This document shows, piece by piece, positions 5,666 through 10,600 of a DNA stretch of 10,600 nucleotides. Location of the stretch: the NCBI GenBank assembly GCA_030038955.1, contig JASHQV010000457.1, forward strand, positions 1 to 10,600, written 5' to 3'. The notes beneath the pieces were generated by a model, which had not been told where the DNA came from, did no database searches, and saw only the letters and a program-made list of their open reading frames with translations. Source of the DNA: Solirubrobacteraceae bacterium. GTDB lineage: Bacteria; Actinomycetota; Thermoleophilia; Solirubrobacterales; Solirubrobacteraceae. The position numbers were made by a program, and so were the translations under genes. Each line of letters begins with the position of its first letter. Position 1 is the first letter of the stretch.

Positions 5666-6396
5666 GTCTCGACCAGCGTGCCGACTCTCTCGCCGGACAC
5701 TATCTTGTCGATGTTCCCGCCGTCCATGTTGAACACGATGATCGGCAGGTTGTTGTCCATGCACAGGGCAAAGGCGGTGGCGTCCATCACCTGGAGGCCG
5801 CGGGTGAGCGCCTCCTTGTGGGTGATCCTGGGGATGAACTCGGCGGTCGGATCGGTGGCCGGGTCGGCGGTGTAGACGCCCTCCACCCCGTTCTTGGCCA
5901 TCAGCACGACCTCCGCCCGCAGCTCGGCCGCCCGCAGCGCCGCGGCCGTGTCGGTGGTGAAGAACGGATTGCCGGTGCCGGCGCCGAAGATCACGACCCG
6001 ACCCTTCTCGAGGTGACGGATCGCGCGGCGCCGGATGTACGGCTCGGCCACCTCCGAGATCGTGATCGCGGACTGCACGCGGGTCGCGACCCCGAGCTTC
6101 TCGAGCGCGTCCTGCAGCGCCAGCGCGTTCAGCACGGTCGCCAGCATCCCCATGTAGTCGCCGGTGGCGCGATCCATCCCGCGTGCGGCGGCGGCCAGGC
6201 CCCGGTAGATGTTGCCGCCGCCGACGACGATCGACACCTCCACGCCGCGCTGGTGGATGTGCGCCACCTCACCCGCGATCTCCCGCACGGAGTCGGGGTC
6301 GGTGCCGTACTCGCGGGGTCCCATCAGCGCCTCGCCGGAGAGCTTCAGCAGCACCCGCCGGTAGGCAGGTGCGGTCACCGCCGTCTGCCCTGCCAC
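5662..6396 (-). CDS. pyrH: uridylate kinase (UMP kinase)
   Basis: 244 residues. It phosphorylates UMP to UDP with ATP in pyrimidine nucleotide synthesis; the bacterial type is a hexamer of the amino-acid-kinase fold, commonly activated by GTP and inhibited by UTP. Residues 18-24 (KLSGEAL) form the first nucleotide loop. VVGGGNIYRG follows, then the TGNPFFTTDTAA segment that contacts UMP, and MDATAFALCMDNNLPIIVF near the C terminus. The first ~11 residues are a short extra leader. The start is GTG at 6396, preceded by GAGGAG with 8-nt spacing (6405-6410). It follows tsf after 15 bp and overlaps frr by 4 bases (ATGA), so expression is tied to the ribosomal cluster. Confidence 0.97.
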   Translation of the reverse strand: MAGQTAVTAPAYRRVLLKLSGEALMGPREYGTDPDSVREIAGEVAHIHQRGVEVSIVVGGGNIYRGLAAAARGMDRATGDYMGMLATVLNALALQDALEKLGVATRVQSAITISEVAEPYIRRRAIRHLEKGRVVIFGAGTGNPFFTTDTAAALRAAELRAEVVLMAKNGVEGVYTADPATDPTAEFIPRITHKEALTRGLQVMDATAFALCMDNNLPIIVFNMDGGNIDKIVSGERVGTLVET

Positions 6397-6411
6397 CGCG
6401 ATCGCTCCTCG

Positions 6412-7011
6412 CTAGGCCCCGACCTCGAACCGGGTGAAGCGCCGGATCACGACGTTCTCGCCGGTGTCGGCGGCCAGCCGGGCGCGGATCTGCTCGATCG
6501 TCTGGTTCTCGTACTTGTCGGCGTTGACGTGCTTCTGACGCAGCAACACGACCTCGTCGAGCCACTTATCGAGCTTTCCCTTGACGAACCGCTCGCGCAC
6601 GTTCTCGGGGCGCTCGGCGGCCTGCTCGGTGGCGATCCGCAGCTCGCGCTCGCGGTCCGCCGGCGGCAGCTCATCCTCGCTGATCGCCAGCGGCGCCGCC
6701 CACGAGATGTGCAGCGCCAGATCCCTGGCGAACGCCACGAACTGATCGTTGCGAGCGACGAAGTCGGTCTCGCAGTCGAGCTCGACGAGCACGCCGATCT
6801 TGCCGTTCGAGTGGATGTAGGCCTGAACCGTGCCCTCGGCCGCCTCGCGCCCGGAGCGCTTCGCCGCCTGCGCCGCGCCGCGGGCGCGCAGCAGCTCGAC
6901 GGCCTTGTCGATGTCGCCGCCGGTCTCGGTCAGGGCGTTCTTGCAGGCCATCATCGCCGCGCCGGTGCGCTCCCTGAGGGCCTTCACGTCCTGCGCTGTG
7001 ATCGCGCTCAT
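6412..7011 (-). CDS. tsf: elongation factor Ts, short form
   Basis: 199 residues. It is the guanine-nucleotide exchange factor that recycles EF-Tu-GDP to EF-Tu-GTP. The N-terminal UBA-like domain is at residues 1-55 (VKALRERTGAAMMACKNAL, then GGDIDKAVELLR). TDFVARND at 82-89 is the signature that inserts into EF-Tu. The protein then runs straight to one shorter core subdomain and a C-terminal helix, lacking the second subdomain that makes E. coli EF-Ts 283 residues. This two-part layout is known from Thermus and some deep lineages, where it works as a dimer. The ATG at 7011 overlaps the rpsB stop (ATGA), and AGGAG lies 5 nt upstream (7017-7021). No sign of truncation: the C terminus VVIRRFTRFEVGA is a normal family ending. 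Confidence 0.97.
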   Translation of the reverse strand: MSAITAQDVKALRERTGAAMMACKNALTETGGDIDKAVELLRARGAAQAAKRSGREAAEGTVQAYIHSNGKIGVLVELDCETDFVARNDQFVAFARDLALHISWAAPLAISEDELPPADRERELRIATEQAAERPENVRERFVKGKLDKWLDEVVLLRQKHVNADKYENQTIEQIRARLAADTGENVVIRRFTRFEVGA

Positions 7012-8153
7012 GCGTTCTCCTGTGGGGTCTCGGCAGGAGTCTGCACGGGTGGCTCGCTGGCCTCAGGAGCCGACTCGGAAGCAGCTTCCGCGGGCGCCTC
7101 GGTCTCCGCCCCGCTCTCCCCAGCCTCGGGAGGCGCAGCAGGCTCCGGAGCTGTGGGAGGTGCTGCCTCGGCGTCAGCTGCATCAGCTTTCGCCTGTTCG
7201 GCTGGGGCAGCGGCCTCAGATGGAGCCACTCGAGTCGTGGCCCCAGATGAGGACGCGGACCTAGCCTCTGGCTCACTGTCCACCGAGGTTGGAGAGGCCA
7301 CCGGGGTCTCAGCCGCGGCCTGTTCAGCGGCCTGCGCGGCGGCTGCCGCAGCCTCGGCTTGGGCTCGCTCCTCGGCCTCGCGCCGCGCCTGCTCCTCAGC
7401 TTCCCGACGCGCCTGCTCCTCGGCTTCGCGCCGCTCGCGCTCCTGGCGAGCCCGCTCCTCCTCGGCCCGGAACACGCCGTGGCCCTGGGCGACGACATCG
7501 CCGATCGCCTTGGTGATCGCGGTGCACGAGCGGATCGCGTCGTCGTTGCCGGGGATCACGAAGTCGATTCCATCCGGGTCGCAGTTCGTGTCGACGAGGT
7601 CGATGATCGGGATCCGCAGCCGCTGCGCCTCCTTGACCGCGATCGACTCGTTCTTGAGGTCGACGACGAACACCACGTCGGGCGTGCGCTCCATGTTCCT
7701 GACGCCGCCGAGGTTCGCGCGGAGCTTCTCGAGGTCGGACTGCGCCGACAGCCGCTCCCGCGTCGGCAGCAGATCGAGCTGCCCCTCGGCCTCGTAGCGC
7801 TCGAGATCGTGCAGACGCTTGATTCGCAGCGAGATCGTCTGGAAGTTGGTCAGCAGACCGCCGAGCCAGCGGTGGTTGACATACGGCATGTCGGCTGCCT
7901 CGGCGATCTCCTTGATCGCGTCGCGCGCCTGCTTCTTGGTGCCGACGAACATGACCGTGCCGCCGCGCCGGGCGACATCGCCGGCGAACCGCCGCGCGCG
8001 CTCCAGCAGCTCCTCGGTCTGGACGAGGTCGATGATGTAGATGCCGTCACGCTCGCCGAAGATGAACCGTCTCATCTTCGGATTCCAACGGCGCGTCTGG
8101 TGGCCGAAGTGGACGCCGGCCTCCAGCAGCTCCCTGATACCAATTTGAGCCAC
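7008..8153 (-). CDS. rpsB: 30S ribosomal protein S2 with long C-terminal extension
   Basis: 381 residues, against about 240 in E. coli. S2 binds late to the 30S head-body junction and is needed for initiation. The core, residues 1-228, is complete: AQIGIRELLEAGVHFGHQTRRWNPKM at the N terminus, then VGTKKQA, VNHRWLGGLLTN, and PDVVFVVDLKNE and DTNCDP in the middle. After F228 come about 50 residues of Glu/Arg/Ala-rich helix with three 8-residue repeats (EAEEQARR-like), probably coiled coil, then about 100 residues rich in Ala, Glu, Pro and Ser, likely disordered and acidic. The GTG at 8153 gives the canonical N terminus and has AAGGGAG 5 nt upstream; a longer open frame to 8351 is non-S2-like and lies in the leader. 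It overlaps tsf by 4 bases. A ~335-bp structured leader precedes it. Confidence 0.96.
   Translation of the reverse strand: MAQIGIRELLEAGVHFGHQTRRWNPKMRRFIFGERDGIYIIDLVQTEELLERARRFAGDVARRGGTVMFVGTKKQARDAIKEIAEAADMPYVNHRWLGGLLTNFQTISLRIKRLHDLERYEAEGQLDLLPTRERLSAQSDLEKLRANLGGVRNMERTPDVVFVVDLKNESIAVKEAQRLRIPIIDLVDTNCDPDGIDFVIPGNDDAIRSCTAITKAIGDVVAQGHGVFRAEEERARQERERREAEEQARREAEEQARREAEERAQAEAAAAAAQAAEQAAAETPVASPTSVDSEPEARSASSSGATTRVAPSEAAAPAEQAKADAADAEAAPPTAPEPAAPPEAGESGAETEAPAEAASESAPEASEPPVQTPAETPQENA
7368..7439 (-). repeat. 3 x 24-bp in-frame repeats in rpsB
   Basis: On the plus strand CTCCTC begins at 7368, 7392 and 7416, with a degenerate fourth copy at 7440. This exact 24-bp period encodes the repeated 8-residue motif EAEEQARR (third copy EAEERAQA-like) in the S2 extension. 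Because the period is a multiple of three, slippage would change the extension's length without breaking the frame. Confidence 0.8.
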
Positions 8154-8158
8154 TGATA

Positions 8159-8165
8159 CTCCCTT
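8159..8165 (-). promoter_or_regulatory. Shine-Dalgarno site of rpsB
   Basis: The minus strand reads AAGGGAG, 5 nt before the GTG at 8153. It decides between this start and longer in-frame alternatives, which lack such a site and add residues foreign to S2. Confidence 0.7.
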
Positions 8166-8202
8166 GTTGTTTGCGCTTGCAGCTCCAGCGAGCGAGGTAC
8201 AT

Positions 8203-8237
8203 CCGCGAACCCCGCAATCTGCGGGGCAGGGCCGCGG
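8203..8237 (-). promoter_or_regulatory. two-part hairpin in the rpsB 5' leader
   Basis: Outer stem CCGCG (8203-8207) pairs with CGCGG (8233-8237); inner stem CCCCGCA (8210-8216) pairs with TGCGGGG (8220-8226) around a 3-nt loop. The structure lies 50-84 nt upstream of the rpsB start, inside the predicted transcript. There is no T-run after it on the minus strand, so it is not an ordinary attenuator; it could be a protein-binding or stabilising element. Confidence 0.5.
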
Positions 8238-8275
8238 TCGCCACCGGAGGACGGATGGACAGAGCTTGACGTGCG

Positions 8276-8281
8276 AGTTTA
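8276..8281 (-). promoter_or_regulatory. candidate -10 element for rpsB
   Basis: The minus strand reads TAAACT (TANNNT) preceded by TTGCG. A start about 7 nt downstream would give a leader of roughly 115 nt including the 8203-8237 stem. There is no good -35 match, so this is only the best-looking candidate in the region. Confidence 0.3.
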
Positions 8282-8362
8282 CGCAAGTTCGGCAGTTCCG
8301 CTCCGTTCCCAGGAGCGAGGGTGGTCCGGTTCCCCTATCACTGGAGGCCACCCTGCGAGCTG

Positions 8363-8402
8363 GCCGGTCCTTCCTACCTCCGCCGACCGGCTCGAAGGAA
8401 GG
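8363..8402 (-). promoter_or_regulatory. mutually exclusive 7-bp stems in the rluD-rpsB gap
   Basis: GCCGGTC (8363-8369) can pair with GACCGGC (8385-8391). CCTTCCT (8369-8375) can pair with AGGAAGG (8396-8402). The two pairings cross and share base 8369, so they are alternatives (or a strained pseudoknot with no connecting loop). Such an arrangement is typical of RNA switches, but the stretch may lie upstream of the rpsB transcription start. Confidence 0.35.
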
Positions 8403-8487
8403 TGGTGGGACGGCTACTGGACGGGTCGTCCCACCCCCTCCAGCGCAGCTCGACAGGGTTGCAGCCGGGTTTCATGCACCGTTGCAG

Positions 8488-8522
8488 CCGGGGTTGCTGG
8501 TCCACCAGACCAGCAACCCCGG
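8488..8522 (-). terminator. probable U-less hairpin terminator after rluD
   Basis: A perfect 13-bp stem, CCGGGGTTGCTGG (8488-8500) with its complement (8510-8522), closes a 9-nt loop. It begins 9 nt after the rluD stop. No T-run follows on the minus strand; U-less hairpins are reported as terminators in actinobacteria, which makes this a reasonable end for the proC-yggT-lspA-rluD transcript. Confidence 0.6.
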
Positions 8523-8531
8523 AGACCGGCG

Positions 8532-9491
8532 TCACTCGCCCGCCGCGAGCTCGAGCGCCCGTGCCAGCTCGGGTGGCAGTGGCGAGCGGACGTCGACCTG
8601 CCCGCCGCCGACCGGATGCGGGAACGACAGCCGGGCGGCGTGCAGGAACTGACGCTCGAGGCCGAAGCGAAGCGAGCCGCCGTACGCGCGGTCGCCGATC
8701 ACCGGATGCCCGATTGCGCGCATGTGCACGCGGATCTGGTGGGTGCGTCCGGTGTCGAGCACCACCTGCAGCAGCGCCGCCGAGCGGAACCGGCGCAGCA
8801 CCTCGAAGTGGGTCACGGCCGCGCGCGGCACGTCGGTGTCGAGCGAAACCAGCAAGCGGGCATGGCGGTCCCGACCGATCGGCGCATCGATCGTGCCGCT
8901 GCGGGCCGGCGGCATCCCGTCGACGAGCGTCAGGTACTCGCGGTGGAGCTGGCGCGCGGCCAGCAGCGCCTTCAGCTGGCGGTGCACCTCGGCGGTCCTG
9001 GCGACCACGAGCAGCCCAGATGTGTCGCGATCCAGGCGGTGCACGATCCCCGCCCGAGCCGGGTCCTCCCCGCCGGCGGCGCGTCTGGCCAGCGCCTGCG
9101 CCAGCGTCCCCGTCGCGTGTCCCCTGGCGGGATGCACGACCACGCCGGCGGGCTTGTCGACGACCAGCAGGTAGTCATCCTCGTAGGCGACCCTGAACGG
9201 CACCCGATCGGTGGGCAGCTCCGTGCTGGCGCCCGCTCGCGGCTCGCGGGCGATGGAGACGCGCTCGCCGGCCACCAGCAGGTGGCGCTTGGGGACGACG
9301 CGGCCGTCGACCTCCACCAGCCCCGCCTCGATCAGCCGCGCCGCCTGCGCGCGTGAGCCGACCGTCGCGGCGAGATGGCGATCGAGGCGCTCGCCGGCGT
9401 CGGCGGCGCCGACCACGTGCTCGCGGCGCTCGCCGGCGCCGGCGTGTCCAGCTGCCGTCTGCTCGCGCGGACCGCCCCGGTCACCGGTCAC
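8532..9491 (-). CDS. rluD: RluA/RluD-family 23S rRNA pseudouridine synthase
   Basis: 319 residues. It converts specific uridines in RNA to pseudouridine; RluD itself modifies helix 69 of 23S rRNA, but the family also includes RluA and RluC, so target assignment is inference. An S4-type RNA-binding domain covers about residues 33-80 (ERLDRHLAA, then AARLIEAGLVEVDGRVV). The catalytic domain follows: LLVVDKPAGVVVHPA at 108-122, and HRLDRDTSGLL at 151-161 with catalytic D154. REYLTLVDG and the RTHQIRVHM...HPVIGD motif are also present. The first ~32 residues are a hydrophilic leader. GTG at 9491 overlaps the lspA stop (GTGA) and has GGAGGG 8 nt upstream, so I prefer it over the longer frame, whose extra residues are out-of-frame lspA. 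Pairing with lspA is very common in bacteria. Confidence 0.93.
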   Translation of the reverse strand: MTGDRGGPREQTAAGHAGAGERREHVVGAADAGERLDRHLAATVGSRAQAARLIEAGLVEVDGRVVPKRHLLVAGERVSIAREPRAGASTELPTDRVPFRVAYEDDYLLVVDKPAGVVVHPARGHATGTLAQALARRAAGGEDPARAGIVHRLDRDTSGLLVVARTAEVHRQLKALLAARQLHREYLTLVDGMPPARSGTIDAPIGRDRHARLLVSLDTDVPRAAVTHFEVLRRFRSAALLQVVLDTGRTHQIRVHMRAIGHPVIGDRAYGGSLRFGLERQFLHAARLSFPHPVGGGQVDVRSPLPPELARALELAAGE

Positions 9492-10009
9492 TGCGCGCGC
9501 CCTCCACGTCCCCCCTCGACGACCAGCACGAGGATGATCACCCCGAACGTGATCGCCATGTCGGCGACGTTGAACGCGGGCCAGTCGGGCAGCTTGATGA
9601 AGTCGATCACCGACCCCAGCGCGACGCGGTCGATCAGGTTCCCGATCGCCCCACCCAACAGCATCCCGGTCGGCAGCCACAGCCAGGGCCGCGCCGGTCG
9701 CAGCGCGAGATACGCGATCAGCACCACCAGCGCCACGGCCTCGAGCACATACACGAGCGCCCCGCCGCCCCCGAGGAAGCCGAACGCGACTCCCGTGTTG
9801 CGCTCGTACACCAGGTGCAGCACCCCGGGCACCAGCGTCTTCACCTGCCCGGGCGCGATCGAGGTTCCGATCGTGTGCTTGGTCACCTGGTCGAGGATCA
9901 GCACCCACGCGAGCACGATCCCCGCCCGGGCGAAGGCGCGCCCGCGTCTGAGCGTCTCCGGCGGCTCTGCCCCGTGCTCCGGCTCCGGCGCTCGCCGTCT
10001 ACCCAGCAC
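9488..10009 (-). CDS. lspA: lipoprotein signal peptidase (signal peptidase II)
   Basis: 173 residues. It is a membrane aspartyl protease that removes signal peptides from diacylglyceryl-modified prolipoproteins. The family blocks are all present: LDQVTK at 39-44, NTGVAFG at 71-77, GGAIGNLIDRV at 119-129, GSVIDFI at 132-138 with catalytic D136, and FNVADMAI at 146-153 with catalytic D150. Four hydrophobic segments fit the known topology. About 24 mostly polar residues precede the first helix. GTG at 10009 is the outermost reasonable start, but the only purine-rich site (GGAGAGG) is 14 nt upstream, so the true start could be inside this leader. It follows yggT after 31 bp and overlaps rluD by 4 bases. 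The unknown lipoprotein at 770-1729 is a likely substrate. Confidence 0.95.
   Translation of the reverse strand: MLGRRRAPEPEHGAEPPETLRRGRAFARAGIVLAWVLILDQVTKHTIGTSIAPGQVKTLVPGVLHLVYERNTGVAFGFLGGGGALVYVLEAVALVVLIAYLALRPARPWLWLPTGMLLGGAIGNLIDRVALGSVIDFIKLPDWPAFNVADMAITFGVIILVLVVEGGRGGRAQ
9500..9505 (-). promoter_or_regulatory. Shine-Dalgarno site fixing the rluD GTG start
   Basis: The minus strand reads GGAGGG, 8 nt before GTG at 9491, within the last codons of lspA. It supports a start overlapping the lspA stop by four bases. Confidence 0.7.
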
Positions 10010-10040
10010 AGGTGCGTCCGCAGCCTCTCCGTGGGCTTCC

Positions 10041-10343
10041 TCAGCCCACGATCGCGCTCTTGACCAGCGTCCCGACGATGTACAGGACGATGATCGCGAT
10101 CATCGGGCTGAGGTCGAACATCCCGATCGGCGGGATGAACCGCCGGAACAGGCGCAGGTAGGGCTCGCTGACGTCGCGCAGGAAGCCCAGCACCAGGTCG
10201 AACGCGCGCGAGTACGGGGGACGCAGCCCGAACGCGAACAGCAGGTTGCCGAGGATGTACAGCAGGATCAAGACGATGTAGACCTCGAACAGCGCCCACA
10301 CGTAGTCGCCGATCGAGTCGCGCACGGTGGCGACCAGGATCAT
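10041..10343 (-). CDS. YggT family membrane protein
   Basis: 100 residues, normal for YggT. Two hydrophobic regions are seen: about 13-39 (YVWALFEVYIVLILLYILGN) and about 77-97. Between them is the family's conserved stretch: SEPYLRLFRRFIPPIGMFDLSP, with Pro, Arg-Arg and Asp-Leu-Ser-Pro. The role is not settled; the family lies next to cell-division genes (sepF, divIVA) in many Gram-positives, and related proteins have been linked to osmotic tolerance and thylakoid or chloroplast organisation. The ATG at 10343 shares one base with the proC stop (TGATG). The neighbours proC upstream and lspA downstream match the Gram-positive order, except that no divIVA gene lies between yggT and lspA. Confidence 0.9.
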   Translation of the reverse strand: MILVATVRDSIGDYVWALFEVYIVLILLYILGNLLFAFGLRPPYSRAFDLVLGFLRDVSEPYLRLFRRFIPPIGMFDLSPMIAIIVLYIVGTLVKSAIVG

Positions 10344-10600
10344 CAGCGACCGCCCCCGAGCGGCGTCACGACCGCGTCCATCGCCGCCTGGAAGGCGGTG
10401 CGGACGCCGGCTCGCTCGAGTGCCGCGAGCCCCCGGGCGGTGGAGCCGCCGGGCGAGGTGACCTCGCGCCGGACCGCCAGCGTGTCGTAGCGACGGTGGG
10501 TCAGCAGCGCGGCGGTGCCGGCGATCGTCTCGGCCACCAGCTCCGAGGCCAGCGGCGCGGGCACGCCGTGGCGGACGGCGGCGTCGACCTGCGCCTCGAC
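10343..10600 (-). CDS. proC: pyrroline-5-carboxylate reductase, C-terminal part
   Basis: Only the last 85 residues are in the window; the gene continues past the right edge. It reduces 1-pyrroline-5-carboxylate to proline with NAD(P)H, the last step of proline synthesis. The visible part is the all-helical dimerisation and substrate-binding domain, marked by REVTSPGGSTARGLAALERAGVR, which matches the ProC signature (TSPGGTT...GLxxLE). The frame is open to the window edge. The protein ends normally, and its stop overlaps the yggT start by one base, so the two are likely co-translated. ProC-YggT adjacency is common and does not by itself imply a shared function. Confidence 0.93.
   Translation of the reverse strand, partial: VEAQVDAAVRHGVPAPLASELVAETIAGTAALLTHRRYDTLAVRREVTSPGGSTARGLAALERAGVRTAFQAAMDAVVTPLGGGR

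Larger units (their letters stand above)
8154..8531 (-). other. 378-bp non-coding leader region upstream of rpsB
   Basis: No credible gene in either strand. Reading toward rpsB it holds the hairpin after rluD (8488-8522), a 12-bp direct repeat GTTGCAGCCGGG at 8458-8469 and 8481-8492, and a 9-bp stem (8404-8412 with 8427-8435). Two competing 7-bp stems share 8363-8402. A 6-bp hairpin CGCTCC/GGAGCG lies at 8299-8317, then a possible -10 box (8276-8281), a two-part stem at 8203-8237, and the Shine-Dalgarno. Sequence this dense in perfect inverted repeats suggests a structured RNA or a regulatory leader, possibly for autogenous control by S2 as known in gammaproteobacteria, but I cannot match a named RNA family. 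I looked for RNase P RNA, SRP RNA and tRNA motifs and did not find them. Confidence 0.6.

Noticed and set aside
5611..7797. 728-codon open frame on the plus strand
   Set aside because: Antisense to frr, pyrH, tsf and rpsB. The composition is that of a GC-rich shadow frame, and the opposite strand holds four well-identified genes.
8154..8351. Longer N terminus for S2 (66 extra residues)
   Set aside because: The extra residues are unlike any S2, cover the hairpins of the leader, and a strong Shine-Dalgarno sits before the GTG at 8153.
8363..8402. tRNA or SRP-like RNA (TTCGAGCC and GGTAGGAAGG fragments)
   Set aside because: No cloverleaf with a 7-bp acceptor stem can be drawn, and the conserved SRP apical loop sequence is absent.
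9492..9908. Longer N terminus for the pseudouridine synthase
   Set aside because: The extension is simply another frame of lspA; the GTGA overlap with a GGAGGG site is the natural start.

Overview
The window is very GC-rich chromosomal DNA, and every gene I can support lies on the minus strand, so the biology reads from base 10600 down to base 1. Gene content and order match a core housekeeping locus of a bacterium. The high G+C, frequent GTG/TTG starts, apparently leaderless promoters and a site-2-protease gene near dxr suggest an Actinomycetota-type organism. A deep-branching class such as Thermoleophilia is my best guess, because EF-Ts has the short two-subdomain form, unlike the longer EF-Ts of Streptomyces or Mycobacterium. 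This taxonomic call is inference.

Reading in the direction of transcription: the 3' end of proC (10343-10600), yggT, lspA and rluD form one tightly packed group with 1-bp and 4-bp overlaps and a single 31-bp gap. A strong hairpin follows rluD. A 378-bp non-coding stretch (8154-8531) full of inverted repeats then leads into the large conserved cluster rpsB-tsf-pyrH-frr-uppS-cdsA (8153-3459). Its genes are nearly all coupled by ATGA or TGATG overlaps or short gaps. The cluster joins protein synthesis (S2, EF-Ts, ribosome recycling factor), UMP kinase, undecaprenyl-type isoprenoid synthesis and CDP-diacylglycerol synthesis, the usual bacterial arrangement.

The conserved order then continues as dxr, a lipoprotein of unknown function, and rseP (cut by the window edge). 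Here the tight packing stops. dxr is separated from cdsA by 237 bp holding a compound ~69-bp direct repeat. The lipoprotein gene is separated from dxr by 331 bp holding two repeat systems: four exact-period 22-bp units, and a duplicated ~60-bp unit built from interlocking inverted repeats. Both dxr and the lipoprotein gene have a -10-like hexamer placed so that transcription would begin at or next to the start codon. These two repeat-rich, apparently leaderless promoter regions, together with the unidentified lipoprotein, are the least ordinary part of the window.

Other points worth a look are a ~150-residue charged and Ala/Pro-rich C-terminal extension on ribosomal protein S2, and the structured rpsB leader. 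I see no mobile element, CRISPR array, tRNA or rRNA, and no clear new multi-gene system. Most of the window is ordinary core genome.
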